NCBI RefSeq assembly: GCF_014648075.1
Contig: NZ_BMQK01000002.1
Span: 682,001-746,000, forward strand
Direction of reading: 5' to 3'
Origin: Streptomyces ruber
GTDB lineage: Bacteria > Actinomycetota > Actinomycetes > Streptomycetales > Streptomycetaceae
DNA: 64,000 nt
The notes below the pieces were generated by a model, which did no database searches, was not told the DNA's origin, and worked only from the letters and a program-made list of their open reading frames with translations. Positions 34,097 to 43,265 of this stretch are shown here, piece by piece. The position numbers and the translations under genes are program-made. Each line of letters opens with the position of its first letter. Position 1 is the first letter of the stretch.

Positions 34097-35071
34097 TCAG
34101 GCCTCCGGGGCTTCGAACCTGGACGTGCGCTGCATGCCGGCGGCCCGGCCCTTGCCCGCGACGACCAGCGCCATCTTCCGGCTGGCCTCGTCGATCATCT
34201 CGTCGCCGAGCATCGCGGAGCCCTTCTTGCCGCCCGCCTCGGACGTGTAGTACGCGTACGCGTCCAGGATCAGCTCCGCCCGGTCGTAGTCCTCCTGCGA
34301 GGGCGAGAAGATCTCGTTGGAGGCCTCGACCTGGCCGGGGTGCAGCACCCACTTGCCGTCGAAGCCGAGCGCGGCGGCACGGCCGGCGACCTCGCGGAAA
34401 CCGTCGACGTTGCGGATCTGCAGGTAGGGGCCGTCGATCGCCTGGAGGTCGTTGGCACGGGCCGCCATCAGGATCTTCATCAGGATGTAGTGGTAGGCGT
34501 CCGCCGGGTAGCCGGGCGGCTGCTCGCCGACGACCAGCGACTTCATGTTGATGGAGGCCATGAAGTCGGCCGGGCCGAAGACGATCGTCTCCAGGCGCTG
34601 CGACGCCTCGGCGATCTCGTCGACGTTGTTCAGGCCCCGCGCGTTCTCGATCTGCGCCTCGATGCCGATCCGGCCGACCTCGAAGCCCATCGTCCTCTCG
34701 ATCTGGGTGAGGAGCAGGTCGAGCGCCACGATCTGCTGCGCGTCCTGCACCTTCGGCAGCATGACGCAGTCCAGGTTCTGCCCGGCGCCCTCGACGACGG
34801 TGACGACGTCGCGGTACGTCCACTCCGTCGTCCAGTCGTTGACCCGCACGACCCGCGTCTTGCCGGTCCAGTCGCCCTCGTTGAGGAACTTCACGATCGT
34901 GTGCCGCGCCTCCGGCTTGGCGAGCGGGGCGCACGCGTCCTCCAGGTCGAGGAACACCTGGTCGGCCGGGAGACCCTGGGCCTTCTCCAGAAAGCGGGGG
35001 TTGCTGCCCGGCACGGCCAGGCACGAGCGGCGCGGGCGGAGCCGGTTCACCTGTGGAACAGGGCTGGTCAT
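34097..35071 (-). CDS. CoA-ester lyase, probable beta-methylmalyl/malyl-CoA lyase
   Basis: A 324-aa HpcH/HpaI-CitE family TIM-barrel protein. Key features: RSCLAVPGSNPRFLEKA, FLDLEDACAPLAK, PKVQDAQQI, IEAQIENARGL (metal-binding Glu) and FGPADFMAS (Asp), then GKWVLHPGQV. It would cleave beta-methylmalyl-CoA to propionyl-CoA and glyoxylate, and may act on malyl-CoA. The ATG overlaps the meaA stop by 4 bp. Confidence 0.88.
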   Translation of the reverse strand: MTSPVPQVNRLRPRRSCLAVPGSNPRFLEKAQGLPADQVFLDLEDACAPLAKPEARHTIVKFLNEGDWTGKTRVVRVNDWTTEWTYRDVVTVVEGAGQNLDCVMLPKVQDAQQIVALDLLLTQIERTMGFEVGRIGIEAQIENARGLNNVDEIAEASQRLETIVFGPADFMASINMKSLVVGEQPPGYPADAYHYILMKILMAARANDLQAIDGPYLQIRNVDGFREVAGRAAALGFDGKWVLHPGQVEASNEIFSPSQEDYDRAELILDAYAYYTSEAGGKKGSAMLGDEMIDEASRKMALVVAGKGRAAGMQRTSRFEAPEA

Positions 35072-37080
35072 GCGGGGACCTCCAAGGGGTCGAGCTTGTT
35101 CGCCTTCCGGATCTCGTCGACGATACGGCCGATGATTCCGGTGATGTCGAAGTCCTTCGGGGTGAAGACGGCGGCCACTCCCGCGGCCCTGAGCCGCCGG
35201 GCGTCGCCGTTCGGGATGATCCCGCCGGCGATCACTGGGATGTCGCCCGCGCCGGCCTCGCGCAGCCGCTCCAGCACGTCCGGCACCAGCCGCGCGTGCG
35301 AGCCGGACAGGACGGACAGGCCCACCGCGTGCACGTCCTCGGCGAGGGCGGCGTCCACGATCTGCTCGGGCGTCAGCCGGATGCCCTGGTAGACCACCTC
35401 GAACCCGGCGTCACGGGCCCGCACGGCGATCTGCTCGGCGCCGTTGGAGTGCCCGTCCAGGCCCGGCTTGCCGACCAGGAAGCGCAGCTTGCCGACGCCC
35501 AGGTCACGGGCGGTGAGGCGCACCCGGCGGCGCACCTCCGCCAGCGCGGTGCCCTCCTCGGCGGCGACCGCGACCGGCGCGGACGAGACCCCGGTCGGCG
35601 CGCGGTACTCGCCGAACACCTCGCGCAGGGCCCCGGCCCACTCGCCGGTCGTGACCCCGGCGCGGGCGCACTCCAGGGTGGCCGCCATCAGGTTCTCCGT
35701 GCCCCGCGCCGTCTCCTTCAGCCGCTCCAGCGCGTCCCGGGAGCGCCGCCCGTCGCGGGTGTCCCGCCAGTCCCGCAGGCTCTGCACCACCCGGTCCTCG
35801 ACCGCCGGGTCGACCGTGTGGACGGCGGTGTCCAGATCGGCCGTCAGCGGGTTCGGCTCGGTCGTCCCGTAGACGTTGACGCCGACGATCTTCTCCTCGC
35901 CGGACTCGATCCGGGCCCTGCGCTCGGCGTGCGAGGCGACCAGCCGCGACTTCAGGTAGCCCGACTCCACGGCGGCCAGCGCGCCGCCCATCTGCCGGAT
36001 GCGGTCCATCTCGTCCCACGCGTCCCCGGCGAGCTCGGTCACCTTCGCCTCGACGACGTGCGAGCCGTCGAAGATGTCCTCGTACTCCAGCAGGTCGCTC
36101 TCGTGGGCGAGGACCTGCTGGATGCGCAGCGACCACTGCTGGTCCCAGGGCCGGGGCAGGCCCAGCGCCTCGTTCCAGGCGGGGAGCTGCACGGCACGCG
36201 CGCGTGCGTCCTTGGAGAGGGTGACCCCCAGCATCTCCAGCACGATGCGCTGGACGTTGTTCTCCGGCTGCGCCTCGGTCAGCCCGAGGGAGTTGACCTG
36301 GACGCCGTACCGGAACCGCCGCTGCCGCACGTCCGTGATGCCGTACCGCTCCCGCGTGACGCGGTCCCAGATGCGGCCGAAGGCGCGCATCTTGCACATC
36401 TCCTCGACGAAGCGGACGCCCGCGTTCACGAAGAAGGAGATCCGGGCGACGACGTCGCCCATCCGCTCCCGCGGCACCTGCCCGCCGTCGCGCACCGCGT
36501 CCAGGACGGCGATCGCGGTGGACATCGCGTACGCGATCTCCTGGACCGGGGTGGCCCCGGCCTCCTGCAGGTGGTAGCTGCAGATGTTGATCGGGTTCCA
36601 CTTGGGGATGCGGGAGACCGTGTACGCGATCATGTCCGTGGTCAGCCGGAGCGAGGGCCCCGGCGGGAACACGTGCGTGCCCCGGGACAGGTACTCCTTC
36701 ACGATGTCGTTCTGGGTCGTCCCCTGCAGCCGGGCGACGTCCGCGCCCTGTTCCTCGGCGACCACCTGGTAGAGCGCCAGCAGCCACATGGCCGTGGCGT
36801 TGATGGTCATCGAGGTGTTCATCCGCTCCAGCGGGATGTCCTCGAACAGCCGGCGCATGTCCCCGAGGTGCGAGACCGGCACCCCGACCCGGCCCACCTC
36901 CCCGCGCGCGAGGACGTGGTCGGGGTCGTACCCCGTCTGCGTCGGCAGGTCGAACGCGACGGACAGTCCGGTCTGGCCCTTGGCGAGGTTGCGCCGGTAC
37001 AGCTCGTTGGAGGCCTCGGCGGTGGAGTGGCCGGCGTAGGTGCGCATGAGCCACGGACGGTCTTTCTGGCGGCCTGTCAT
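35068..37080 (-). CDS. meaA: B12-dependent ethylmalonyl-CoA mutase
   Basis: A 670-aa methylmalonyl-CoA-mutase-type enzyme. The N-terminal substrate barrel includes RTYAGHSTAEASNELYRRNL, GLSVAFDLPTQTGYDPDH and FFVNAGVRFVEEMCKMRAFGRIWD. The C-terminal B12-binding domain has GLDGHSNGAEQIAVRARDAGFEV (the DxHxxG variant motif) and SVLSGSH. Fusion of both domains in one chain of this size is typical of MeaA/Ecm, which converts ethylmalonyl-CoA to methylsuccinyl-CoA. It starts 9 bp after the ccr stop. Confidence 0.92.
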   Translation of the reverse strand: MTGRQKDRPWLMRTYAGHSTAEASNELYRRNLAKGQTGLSVAFDLPTQTGYDPDHVLARGEVGRVGVPVSHLGDMRRLFEDIPLERMNTSMTINATAMWLLALYQVVAEEQGADVARLQGTTQNDIVKEYLSRGTHVFPPGPSLRLTTDMIAYTVSRIPKWNPINICSYHLQEAGATPVQEIAYAMSTAIAVLDAVRDGGQVPRERMGDVVARISFFVNAGVRFVEEMCKMRAFGRIWDRVTRERYGITDVRQRRFRYGVQVNSLGLTEAQPENNVQRIVLEMLGVTLSKDARARAVQLPAWNEALGLPRPWDQQWSLRIQQVLAHESDLLEYEDIFDGSHVVEAKVTELAGDAWDEMDRIRQMGGALAAVESGYLKSRLVASHAERRARIESGEEKIVGVNVYGTTEPNPLTADLDTAVHTVDPAVEDRVVQSLRDWRDTRDGRRSRDALERLKETARGTENLMAATLECARAGVTTGEWAGALREVFGEYRAPTGVSSAPVAVAAEEGTALAEVRRRVRLTARDLGVGKLRFLVGKPGLDGHSNGAEQIAVRARDAGFEVVYQGIRLTPEQIVDAALAEDVHAVGLSVLSGSHARLVPDVLERLREAGAGDIPVIAGGIIPNGDARRLRAAGVAAVFTPKDFDITGIIGRIVDEIRKANKLDPLEVPA

Positions 37081-37089
37081 CTGTGGCTC

Positions 37090-38427
37090 TCAGACGTTCC
37101 GGAAGCGGTTGATGGCGTCGATGTGCCGCGCGCGCTTCTCCGCGTCACGGACGCCGAGCCCCTCCTCGGGGGCGAGGCACAGGACGCCGACCTTGCCCTG
37201 GTGGGCGTTGCGGTGCACGTCGTGCGCCGCCTGGCCGGTCTCGTGCAGCGGGTACACCTTCGACAGCGTCGGGTGGATCTTCCCCTTGGCGATGAGCCGG
37301 TTGGCCTCCCAGGCCTCCCGGTAGTTGGCGAAGTGCGAGCCGATGATGCGCTTCAGCGACATCCACAGGTAGCGGTTGTCGTACTCGTGGCGGTAGCCGG
37401 AGGTCGAGGCACAGGTGACGACGGTGCCGCCCTTGCGGGTGACGTAGACGCTGGCGCCGAAGGTCTCGCGGCCCGGATGCTCGAAGACGATGTCGACGTC
37501 CTCGCCGCCGGTCAGCTCGCGGATGCGCTTGCCGAACCGCTTCCACTCGCGCGGGTCCTGGTGGTCCTCGTCCTTCCAGAACCGGTAGCCCTCGGCCGTG
37601 CGGTCGATGACCGCCTCGGCGCCCATGGCCCGGCAGATCTCGGCCTTCCGGTCGCTGCTCACGACACAGATGGGGGTGGCGCCGCCGGCGAGCGCGAACT
37701 GCGTGGCGTAACTGCCGAGGCCGCCGCTCGCGCCCCAGATGAGCACGTTGTCGCCCTGCTTCATGCCGGCGCCGTTCCGTGACACCAGCTGCCGGTACGC
37801 GGTGGAGTTCACCAGGCCCGGAGCGGCGGCCTCCTCCCAGCTCAGGTGGTCCGGCTTCGGCATCAGCTGGTTGGACTTCACGAGCGCCAGCTCCGCCAGG
37901 CCGCCGAAGTTCGTCTCGAACCCCCAGATCCGCTGCTCCGGGTCGAGCATCGTGTCGTTGTGCCCGTCGCTCGACTCCAGCTCCACGGACAGGCAGTGCG
38001 CGACCACCTCGTCACCGGGGTGCCAGGCGTGCACGCCCGGGCCGGTGCGCAGGACGACGCCCGCGAGGTCGGAGCCGATGATGTGGTACGGCAGGTCGTG
38101 GCGCGCGGCGAGTTCGCTGAGCCGGCCGTAGCGCTCCAGGAAACCGAAGGTCGGCAGCGGCTCGAAGATGGAGGTCCAGACCGAGTTGTAGTTGACCGAG
38201 GAGGCCATGACGGCCACCAGCGCCTCGCCCGGGCCGAGTTCCGGGACCGGCACCCGGTCCAGGTGGATCGACTTGCGGGGGTCCTTGTCGCGGGTGGCGA
38301 GGCCCGCGAACATCTCCGTCTCGTCCTTGTGCACGGTGACCGCGCGGTACGACTCGGGCAGCGGCAGGGCGGCGAAGTCGGCGGGCGTCGCGTCCGGCGA
38401 CTGGATGGCGTCCAGGATGTCCTTCAC
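37090..38427 (-). CDS. ccr: Crotonyl-CoA carboxylase/reductase
   Basis: A 445-aa NADPH-dependent MDR-family enzyme that reductively carboxylates crotonyl-CoA to ethylmalonyl-CoA. Diagnostic stretches are SVNYNSVWTSIFEPLPTF, HIIGSDLAGVVLRTGPGVHAW, IWGASGGLGSYATQFALAGG (NADPH site) and FEHPGRETFGASVYVTRKGG. The GTG at 38427 has GGAAGG upstream. It heads the operon, with a 340-bp leader region before it. Besides acetate assimilation the product feeds ethylmalonyl and methylmalonyl extender units for polyketides. Confidence 0.93.
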   Translation of the reverse strand: MKDILDAIQSPDATPADFAALPLPESYRAVTVHKDETEMFAGLATRDKDPRKSIHLDRVPVPELGPGEALVAVMASSVNYNSVWTSIFEPLPTFGFLERYGRLSELAARHDLPYHIIGSDLAGVVLRTGPGVHAWHPGDEVVAHCLSVELESSDGHNDTMLDPEQRIWGFETNFGGLAELALVKSNQLMPKPDHLSWEEAAAPGLVNSTAYRQLVSRNGAGMKQGDNVLIWGASGGLGSYATQFALAGGATPICVVSSDRKAEICRAMGAEAVIDRTAEGYRFWKDEDHQDPREWKRFGKRIRELTGGEDVDIVFEHPGRETFGASVYVTRKGGTVVTCASTSGYRHEYDNRYLWMSLKRIIGSHFANYREAWEANRLIAKGKIHPTLSKVYPLHETGQAAHDVHRNAHQGKVGVLCLAPEEGLGVRDAEKRARHIDAINRFRNV

Positions 38428-38608
38428 GGTGGTGCCTTCCGGCGAGATGTGTGAGGGATGCCGTCGGTTCGGCGGGGGTGGTGCGGCAGCGCTTCGTGGC
38501 GCGGAGGGTGCCTGTGACGCAGGCGTCCGGGCGCGCTCGCCATGGGGGCTCGCGGGGACAGCCGACGTGCGGCGCGGGTTCGTGCACGCCGGCCGCCCGG
38601 ACAACATC

Positions 38609-38637
38609 AACGTATGGCACGGCGTGACAGGTGACAA
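38609..38637 (-). promoter_or_regulatory. Predicted ccr operon promoter
   Basis: On the minus strand TTGTCA (38637-38632), 17 nt and TACGTT (38614-38609). It would give a 5' leader of about 175 nt before the ccr GTG. The 38428-38767 gap otherwise holds only the palindrome and terminator listed separately. Confidence 0.45.
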
Positions 38638-38650
38638 GGCACTGCGTGCC
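38638..38650. promoter_or_regulatory. Palindrome GGCACTGCGTGCC next to the ccr -35 box
   Basis: A 5-bp perfect dyad with a 3-bp centre, abutting the predicted -35 box. Its placement suits an operator for the TetR-family regulator encoded immediately upstream. Inference from position and symmetry only. Confidence 0.4.
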
Positions 38651-38724
38651 AAATAATGAGCTCAGATGAAATCTTTACTCGACAGATGAGCGATGATCGA
38701 TCAGTGGCGGCCGGCTGGGACATG

Positions 38725-38752
38725 AAAAACGGCCACCCCACGGGGTGGCCGT
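38725..38752 (-). terminator. Rho-independent terminator of the tetR gene
   Basis: ACGGCCACCC/GGGTGGCCGT stem (38729-38752, 10-11 bp, tight loop) lies 15 bp past the TetR stop and is followed on the minus strand by TTTTT (38725-38728 region). A classic intrinsic terminator, separating tetR from ccr. Confidence 0.8.
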
Positions 38753-38767
38753 CCGCACGACGACGCC

Positions 38768-39586
38768 TCAGCGGTCCCGCAGCGCCTGTTCGATCGTCCG
38801 CATGATGTCGTCGAGCGGGGCGTCCGTCCGGGCCACCGTCACCAGCACCTCGCCCTGCGAGGCGACGGACGCCGGGGACGGGGCGGCGGGCTGCGGCGCG
38901 GCCGTGCGGCCCGCGCCGATGCCCGTCCCGAACGTTCTGCGGACGATCGCGAAGGCGTGGTCGAGCTGGTTCTCCACGTCGCCCTGCCCGTCGGCCCGCA
39001 GCCAGCGCCGCAGCACGTGGTTGTGCGCGGTGACGACCGCCGACGCGGCGACCTCCGCCAGCAGCGGGTCGTCGTTGGCGTCGTCGTCGTGCGCGTGCTC
39101 GTCGAAGTGGCCCAGCAGGTACCGGGTGAAGAGCCGCTCGTAACGGGCCACCGAGGCGATCTCGGCCTCGCGCAGGGTGGGGACCTCCCGTGTGAGCCGG
39201 TAGCGCTGCACGGAGATCTCCGGCTGCGCCGCGTACATCCGCATGACCTCCTTGATGCCGCGGCACACGGTGTCGAGCGGGTGCTCGTGCGCCGGGGCGG
39301 CGTTGAGCACCGCCTCCGCGCGGACCAGGGTGTCGTCGTGGTCGGGGAAGATCGCCTCTTCCTTGGAGCGGAAGTGGCGGAAGAAGGTGCGGCGGGCCAC
39401 CCCCGCCGCCGCGGCGATCTCGTCGACGGTGGTCGCCTCGTACCCCTTCGTCGCGAAGAGCTCCATGGCCGCGGCCGCCAGTTCCCGGCGCATCTTGAGG
39501 CGTTGCGCGGCGGCACGGCTGCCCGCGGCGCTCTCCGGAGCGTCGGACGTGGCTGGTGTACGTGAGGACTTCGCGGCCTGGGACAT
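38768..39586 (-). CDS. TetR-family transcriptional regulator
   Basis: A 272-aa protein starting MSQAAKSSRT. The helix-turn-helix is at about 35-80: MELFATKGYEATTVDEIAAAAGVARRTFFRHFRSKEE. The ligand domain follows, with an acidic insert (DEHAHDDDANDDP). Its position directly upstream of ccr on the same strand, with a palindrome at the ccr promoter, suggests it controls the ethylmalonyl-CoA operon. Starts at 39604 or further upstream are in frame but lack a ribosome binding site. Confidence 0.82.
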   Translation of the reverse strand: MSQAAKSSRTPATSDAPESAAGSRAAAQRLKMRRELAAAAMELFATKGYEATTVDEIAAAAGVARRTFFRHFRSKEEAIFPDHDDTLVRAEAVLNAAPAHEHPLDTVCRGIKEVMRMYAAQPEISVQRYRLTREVPTLREAEIASVARYERLFTRYLLGHFDEHAHDDDANDDPLLAEVAASAVVTAHNHVLRRWLRADGQGDVENQLDHAFAIVRRTFGTGIGAGRTAAPQPAAPSPASVASQGEVLVTVARTDAPLDDIMRTIEQALRDR

Positions 39587-39722
39587 GCCCTGAACGTACT
39601 GCATGTGTGCGAAGGAGTGTGCAGGTCCGCCGGTTCCCCCGGCCGCCGGGGGCGGGGGACGGCCGGCCGGGTCGAGGAGCCCGCCCCAGCCGGCGCCGCC
39701 CGGGAACCAGTCGCCGGGCCTC

Positions 39723-41534
39723 TCAGCGCTTGCCATGCTCGCGGAAGCCGCGGCCGGTCTTGCGGCCGAGGCAGCCCGCGGCCACCAGATGTTCGAGGAG
39801 CGGCGCCGGGGCGAGACCCGGGTCGCGGAACTCGCGGTGCAGCACCCGCTCGATGGCGAGCGAGACGTCGAGCCCGACCACGTCCAGCAGTTCGAACGGG
39901 CCCATCGGGTAGCCGCCGCCGAGCTTCATCGCCGTGTCGATGTCGTCCGGCGACGCGTAGTGCTCCTGCACCATCTTCACCGCGTTGTTCAGGTACGGGA
40001 ACAGCAGCGCGTTCACGATGAAGCCGGCCCGGTCCCCGCAGTCCACCGGGTGCTTGCGCACGGCCGCGCACAGTCCGCGGACCGTGCTGTGCACGTCGTC
40101 CGCGGTCAGGACGGTGCGGACCACCTCGACCAGCTTCATCGCCGGGGCCGGGTTGAAGAAGTGCACGCCGATCACGTCCTGCGGGCGCGAGGTGGCCCGG
40201 GCGAGGGCCACGACGGGCAGCGAGGAGGTGGTGGTGGCGAGGATCGCGCCCGGCCTGCACACCTTGTCGAACACGGCGAACAGCTGCCGTTTGACCTCCA
40301 GGTCCTCGACGACGGCCTCCAGGGCCAGGTCGACGTCCGCGAAGGCGTCGTACGAGCCGGCGCAGGCGATCCGGTCCAGCGCCTCGGCCGCCGCCTCCGC
40401 CGTCATCCGTCCCCTGCCGACGGAGCGGGACAGCGACGTGCCGATCCGGGCCTTCGCCTCCCGCGCCTTCTCCGCACCGCGCGCGGCGAGCACGACACCG
40501 TACCCGGCTTTCGCGAACACCTCGGCGATGCCCGACGCCATCGTGCCCGAACCCGCGATCCCGACGGATCGGACGACGCGCCCGGGCACCGCCGAACCGC
40601 CCTCGCGCGGGGTCAGCGCGTCCGGCACGACGGTGGAACTGCCCGCGGCCGCGTACGTGTAGAAGCCGCGTCCCGCCTTGCGGCCGGTCAAGCCCGCCTC
40701 GCTGAGCTGCTTGAGGAGGGGCGCGGGGGCGTGCAGCCGGTCGTGCGAGGCGGCGTACATGGCCTCCAGGACCGTACGCGCCGTGTCGATGCCGATCAGG
40801 TCGAGCAGGGTGAGGGGACCCATCGGGAGCCCGCAGCCGAGCCGCATCGCCGCGTCGATGTCCTCCCTCGACGCGTACCGGGCCTCGTACATCGCGGCGG
40901 CCTGGTTGAGGTAGCCGAACAGCAGTCCGTCGGCGACGAACCCGGGCCGGTCGCCCACCGCGACGGGCTCCTTGCCCAGTTCCAGGGCGAGGTCCGTGAC
41001 CGCGGCGACGGCCTCGGGCGCGGTCAGCACGGACGAGACCACCTCGACGAGCCGCATCGCCGGGGCCGGGTTGAAGAAGTGCATGCCCAGCACCCGCTCG
41101 GGACGGGCCGACTCGGCGGCCAGCCGGGTCACGGACAGCGCGTTGGTGCCGGTCGCGAGGACCGCCCCGGGACGGACGATCCCGTCCAGCTCGCGGAAGA
41201 CCTGCTGCTTGATCTCGTACGACTCCGGCACGAGCTCGATCACCAGGTCGGCGGCGGCCGCGGCCTGCAGGTCGGTGAAGGTGCGGAAGCGGGCGAGGAC
41301 GTCGCCGCGCTGCTCCTCGGTGATCCGCCCGCGGCCGACGGCGCGGGCGGTCGAGGACTCCAGGGCGGCGGCGGCCCGTGCGGCCGCCGTCTCGCTGACG
41401 TCGATGCCGACGACCTCGCGGCCGGACCGGGCCAGGACCTCGGCGACACCGGTGCCCATGGTGCCGAGGCCGACCACGGCGACGGTCTGGAACGGGGAGG
41501 GGAGGGGGGAGGTGCCGGACTGGACGGTGGCCAT
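39723..41534 (-). CDS. Tandem-duplicated 3-hydroxyacyl-CoA dehydrogenase
   Basis: A 603-aa protein made of two complete 3-hydroxybutyryl-CoA-dehydrogenase units. Unit 1 begins at about residue 16 (VAVVGLGTMGTGVAEVLA) and unit 2 at about 325 (SVGIAGSGTMASGIAEVFA). Each has an HFFNPAPAM(R/K)LVEVV catalytic segment, GD(R)xGF and LLDLIG/LLDVVG. It oxidises or reduces (S)-3-hydroxyacyl-CoA with NAD(P). In this setting it may supply crotonyl-CoA precursor (3-hydroxybutyryl-CoA) to ccr. No frame interruption joins the halves, so the duplication is a stable fusion. Confidence 0.88.
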   Translation of the reverse strand: MATVQSGTSPLPSPFQTVAVVGLGTMGTGVAEVLARSGREVVGIDVSETAAARAAAALESSTARAVGRGRITEEQRGDVLARFRTFTDLQAAAAADLVIELVPESYEIKQQVFRELDGIVRPGAVLATGTNALSVTRLAAESARPERVLGMHFFNPAPAMRLVEVVSSVLTAPEAVAAVTDLALELGKEPVAVGDRPGFVADGLLFGYLNQAAAMYEARYASREDIDAAMRLGCGLPMGPLTLLDLIGIDTARTVLEAMYAASHDRLHAPAPLLKQLSEAGLTGRKAGRGFYTYAAAGSSTVVPDALTPREGGSAVPGRVVRSVGIAGSGTMASGIAEVFAKAGYGVVLAARGAEKAREAKARIGTSLSRSVGRGRMTAEAAAEALDRIACAGSYDAFADVDLALEAVVEDLEVKRQLFAVFDKVCRPGAILATTTSSLPVVALARATSRPQDVIGVHFFNPAPAMKLVEVVRTVLTADDVHSTVRGLCAAVRKHPVDCGDRAGFIVNALLFPYLNNAVKMVQEHYASPDDIDTAMKLGGGYPMGPFELLDVVGLDVSLAIERVLHREFRDPGLAPAPLLEHLVAAGCLGRKTGRGFREHGKR

Positions 41535-41568
41535 CGCGGGACTCCAGGAATGAGGGTGACGACTGGGA

Positions 41569-41594
41569 GCGCGCCCGGGCGCCGGCGGGCGCGC
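41569..41594. other. GC-rich inverted repeat upstream of the dehydrogenase
   Basis: GCGCGCCCG (41569-41577) and CGGGCGCGC (41586-41594) with an 8-nt centre, about 35 bp upstream of the start at 41534. It may be a leader hairpin. The surrounding 287-bp gap shows nothing else I can name. Confidence 0.25.
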
Positions 41595-41821
41595 CGGGGC
41601 GGCGAAGATGGCCGGCCCTGTCCCGGAGCCGGGTCGTTCTGCGGTACATGAGGTACCGAACCGACTGCTCTCCCGCCGCCTCGGGGAGCGGGAGGTGTCC
41701 CCGGCGGCGGCTGCGTCACCAGGCCGCCGCGAGGAGGTGCGAGCGGGTGGCTCGCTCGGATGAGCTTAACCGGTGGGTAATGAGCGCGCCAGCCCCTCTC
41801 CGTACCGCGGTCGTCCGCCCC

Positions 41822-42571
41822 TCAGCCGGCGGCCGCGAACAGCTCACCGGCCTCGGTGACCGCCCGCGCCAGGGCTTCCGGCTCCGGCCGCAGCCGGCTC
41901 ACGATCCCGTCGAGGTCCCGCAGCCCCGCCCGCTCCAGGAGCCGCTTCTCGTTGGTGACCCACTCGCCGCGCGCCGCCAGCACCGCGTGCGCCGTCTCCG
42001 CGGCGGCGGTGGCCAGCGCGCCCGCGATCTCGGTGACCCGGCCGTGCCGGACGTGTGCCGCCTCGGCGTACTGCAAGGTCATGGCCGCCCGGCCGTGCCA
42101 GAAGCGCGGCGCCGCCTCGCGCAGTGCCTCCGGGTACCCGGGGCGGGGCAGGGCGCCGCTCAGCACCCGGTTGACGCCGAGCTCGGCGACCACCAGGTAG
42201 CTGGGGATGCCCGCGAGGTGGAACATCAGCGGCTCCCAGTGGAAGCGGCCCCGCCGGGCCTCCGCGAGCTCGTGCTCGACGACGTCGAGGTCGCGGTAGT
42301 GGACGTCGACGCGCCGGCCGTCGACGGTGAGCCAGGCGCCCCCGTTGAAGACGCCCCCGCCCCAGCCGCCGATCTCGGAGACCTCGCCCTCCCAGCCCAC
42401 GGCCCGCAGGTCCGCCGGGTCGAAGCCGCCGCGGTAGTACACGGCCAGGTCCCAGTCGCTCTCCGGGGTGTGGGTCCCCTCCGCGCGCGAGCCGCCGAGG
42501 GCGACGGCGCGCACGGCGGGGAGGGCGGCGAGCCGGTCCGCGACGTGCTCGAGGAACTTCTCGTCATTCAT
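41822..42571 (-). CDS. Nucleotidyltransferase-fold protein
   Basis: A 249-aa protein with the pol-beta-type nucleotidyltransferase signature AVALGGSRAEGTHTPESDWDLAVYY (GS-x-x-x-G...D-x-D, residues about 26-48) and a third acidic strand RRVDVHYRDL. The C-terminal half is helical. This layout resembles aminoglycoside adenylyltransferases and MNT-type enzymes, but no toxin or antitoxin partner lies beside it and the substrate is unknown. The ATG at 42571 gives a natural start before MNDEKFLEHV; an upstream in-frame ATG (42643) would add an unsupported tail. Confidence 0.75.
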   Translation of the reverse strand: MNDEKFLEHVADRLAALPAVRAVALGGSRAEGTHTPESDWDLAVYYRGGFDPADLRAVGWEGEVSEIGGWGGGVFNGGAWLTVDGRRVDVHYRDLDVVEHELAEARRGRFHWEPLMFHLAGIPSYLVVAELGVNRVLSGALPRPGYPEALREAAPRFWHGRAAMTLQYAEAAHVRHGRVTEIAGALATAAAETAHAVLAARGEWVTNEKRLLERAGLRDLDGIVSRLRPEPEALARAVTEAGELFAAAG

Positions 42572-42671
42572 GGGAGCACGATAGTGAGCCGTGACCGCGC
42601 GCTCCCCGTATGTCACCGCCGGCTTGGTCATGTACGCCCCCAACGGCGCGACGCGCCCCTAGGCTCGTGCC

Positions 42672-43247
42672 ATGGGCGAAGAGGTGCGAGCACTCACCGA
42701 GCGCATACGGCGCGAATCGGGGGCGCCGCCGGCGTACGACCGGCTCGCGGCCACCGACGACCTCGACGAACTGGCCGGTGTGCTCACCGCCCCCGGGCAG
42801 CCGCTGTGGGCGCGGGAACTGGCCGCCTTCCGGCTCGGTGTCGCCGGGGACCGGAGAGCCTTCGAGTCGCTGGTCCTGTTCCTCAACCACCGTGACCCGC
42901 AGCGCTGCGCCTCCGCCGCCCACGCCCTGGCGCGGCTCGGCGACCCGCGCACGGCCCGGGCCGCCGCAGCGCTCGCCACCAACGAGCTCCGGGTCGCCTA
43001 CGCCCTGCACCCCGTACGGCTCCTGGTGGCGCTGCGCGCCCCCGAGTCCGTGCCCGCGCTGATCACCACCCTGGAGCGGCGGCTGCGGCCGCACGACCCG
43101 TACCGCAAGGTCGCCCTCGCCTGCGTGGAGGGCCTGGGCGACCTGGGCGACGTACGGGCGCGGCGCGTCCTGACCGAGGCGCTGGCACACCCCGCGCTGG
43201 CCCAGGCGGCGGCCGGCGCGCTGAAGCGGCTGCCGGCGGCACGGTGA
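42672..43247 (+). CDS. HEAT-repeat protein
   Basis: A 191-aa all-helical protein with several HEAT-like pairs, for example LWARELAAFRLGVAGDRRAFESLVLFL, CASAAHALARLGDPRTARAAAAL and KVALACVEGLGDLGDVRARRVL. It is probably a protein-protein interaction scaffold; no enzymatic motif is visible. It is divergent from the nucleotidyltransferase gene and convergent with the hydrolase gene (18 bp apart). Confidence 0.75.
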   Translation: MGEEVRALTERIRRESGAPPAYDRLAATDDLDELAGVLTAPGQPLWARELAAFRLGVAGDRRAFESLVLFLNHRDPQRCASAAHALARLGDPRTARAAAALATNELRVAYALHPVRLLVALRAPESVPALITTLERRLRPHDPYRKVALACVEGLGDLGDVRARRVLTEALAHPALAQAAAGALKRLPAAR

Positions 43248-43265
43248 GCGCGCGGCCGCGCGGCG

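Noticed and set aside
41822..42571. MNT/HEPN-type toxin-antitoxin pair
   Set aside because: A nucleotidyltransferase fold is present, but the neighbour is a divergent HEAT-repeat protein without HEPN motifs, and the protein is longer than MNT antitoxins.
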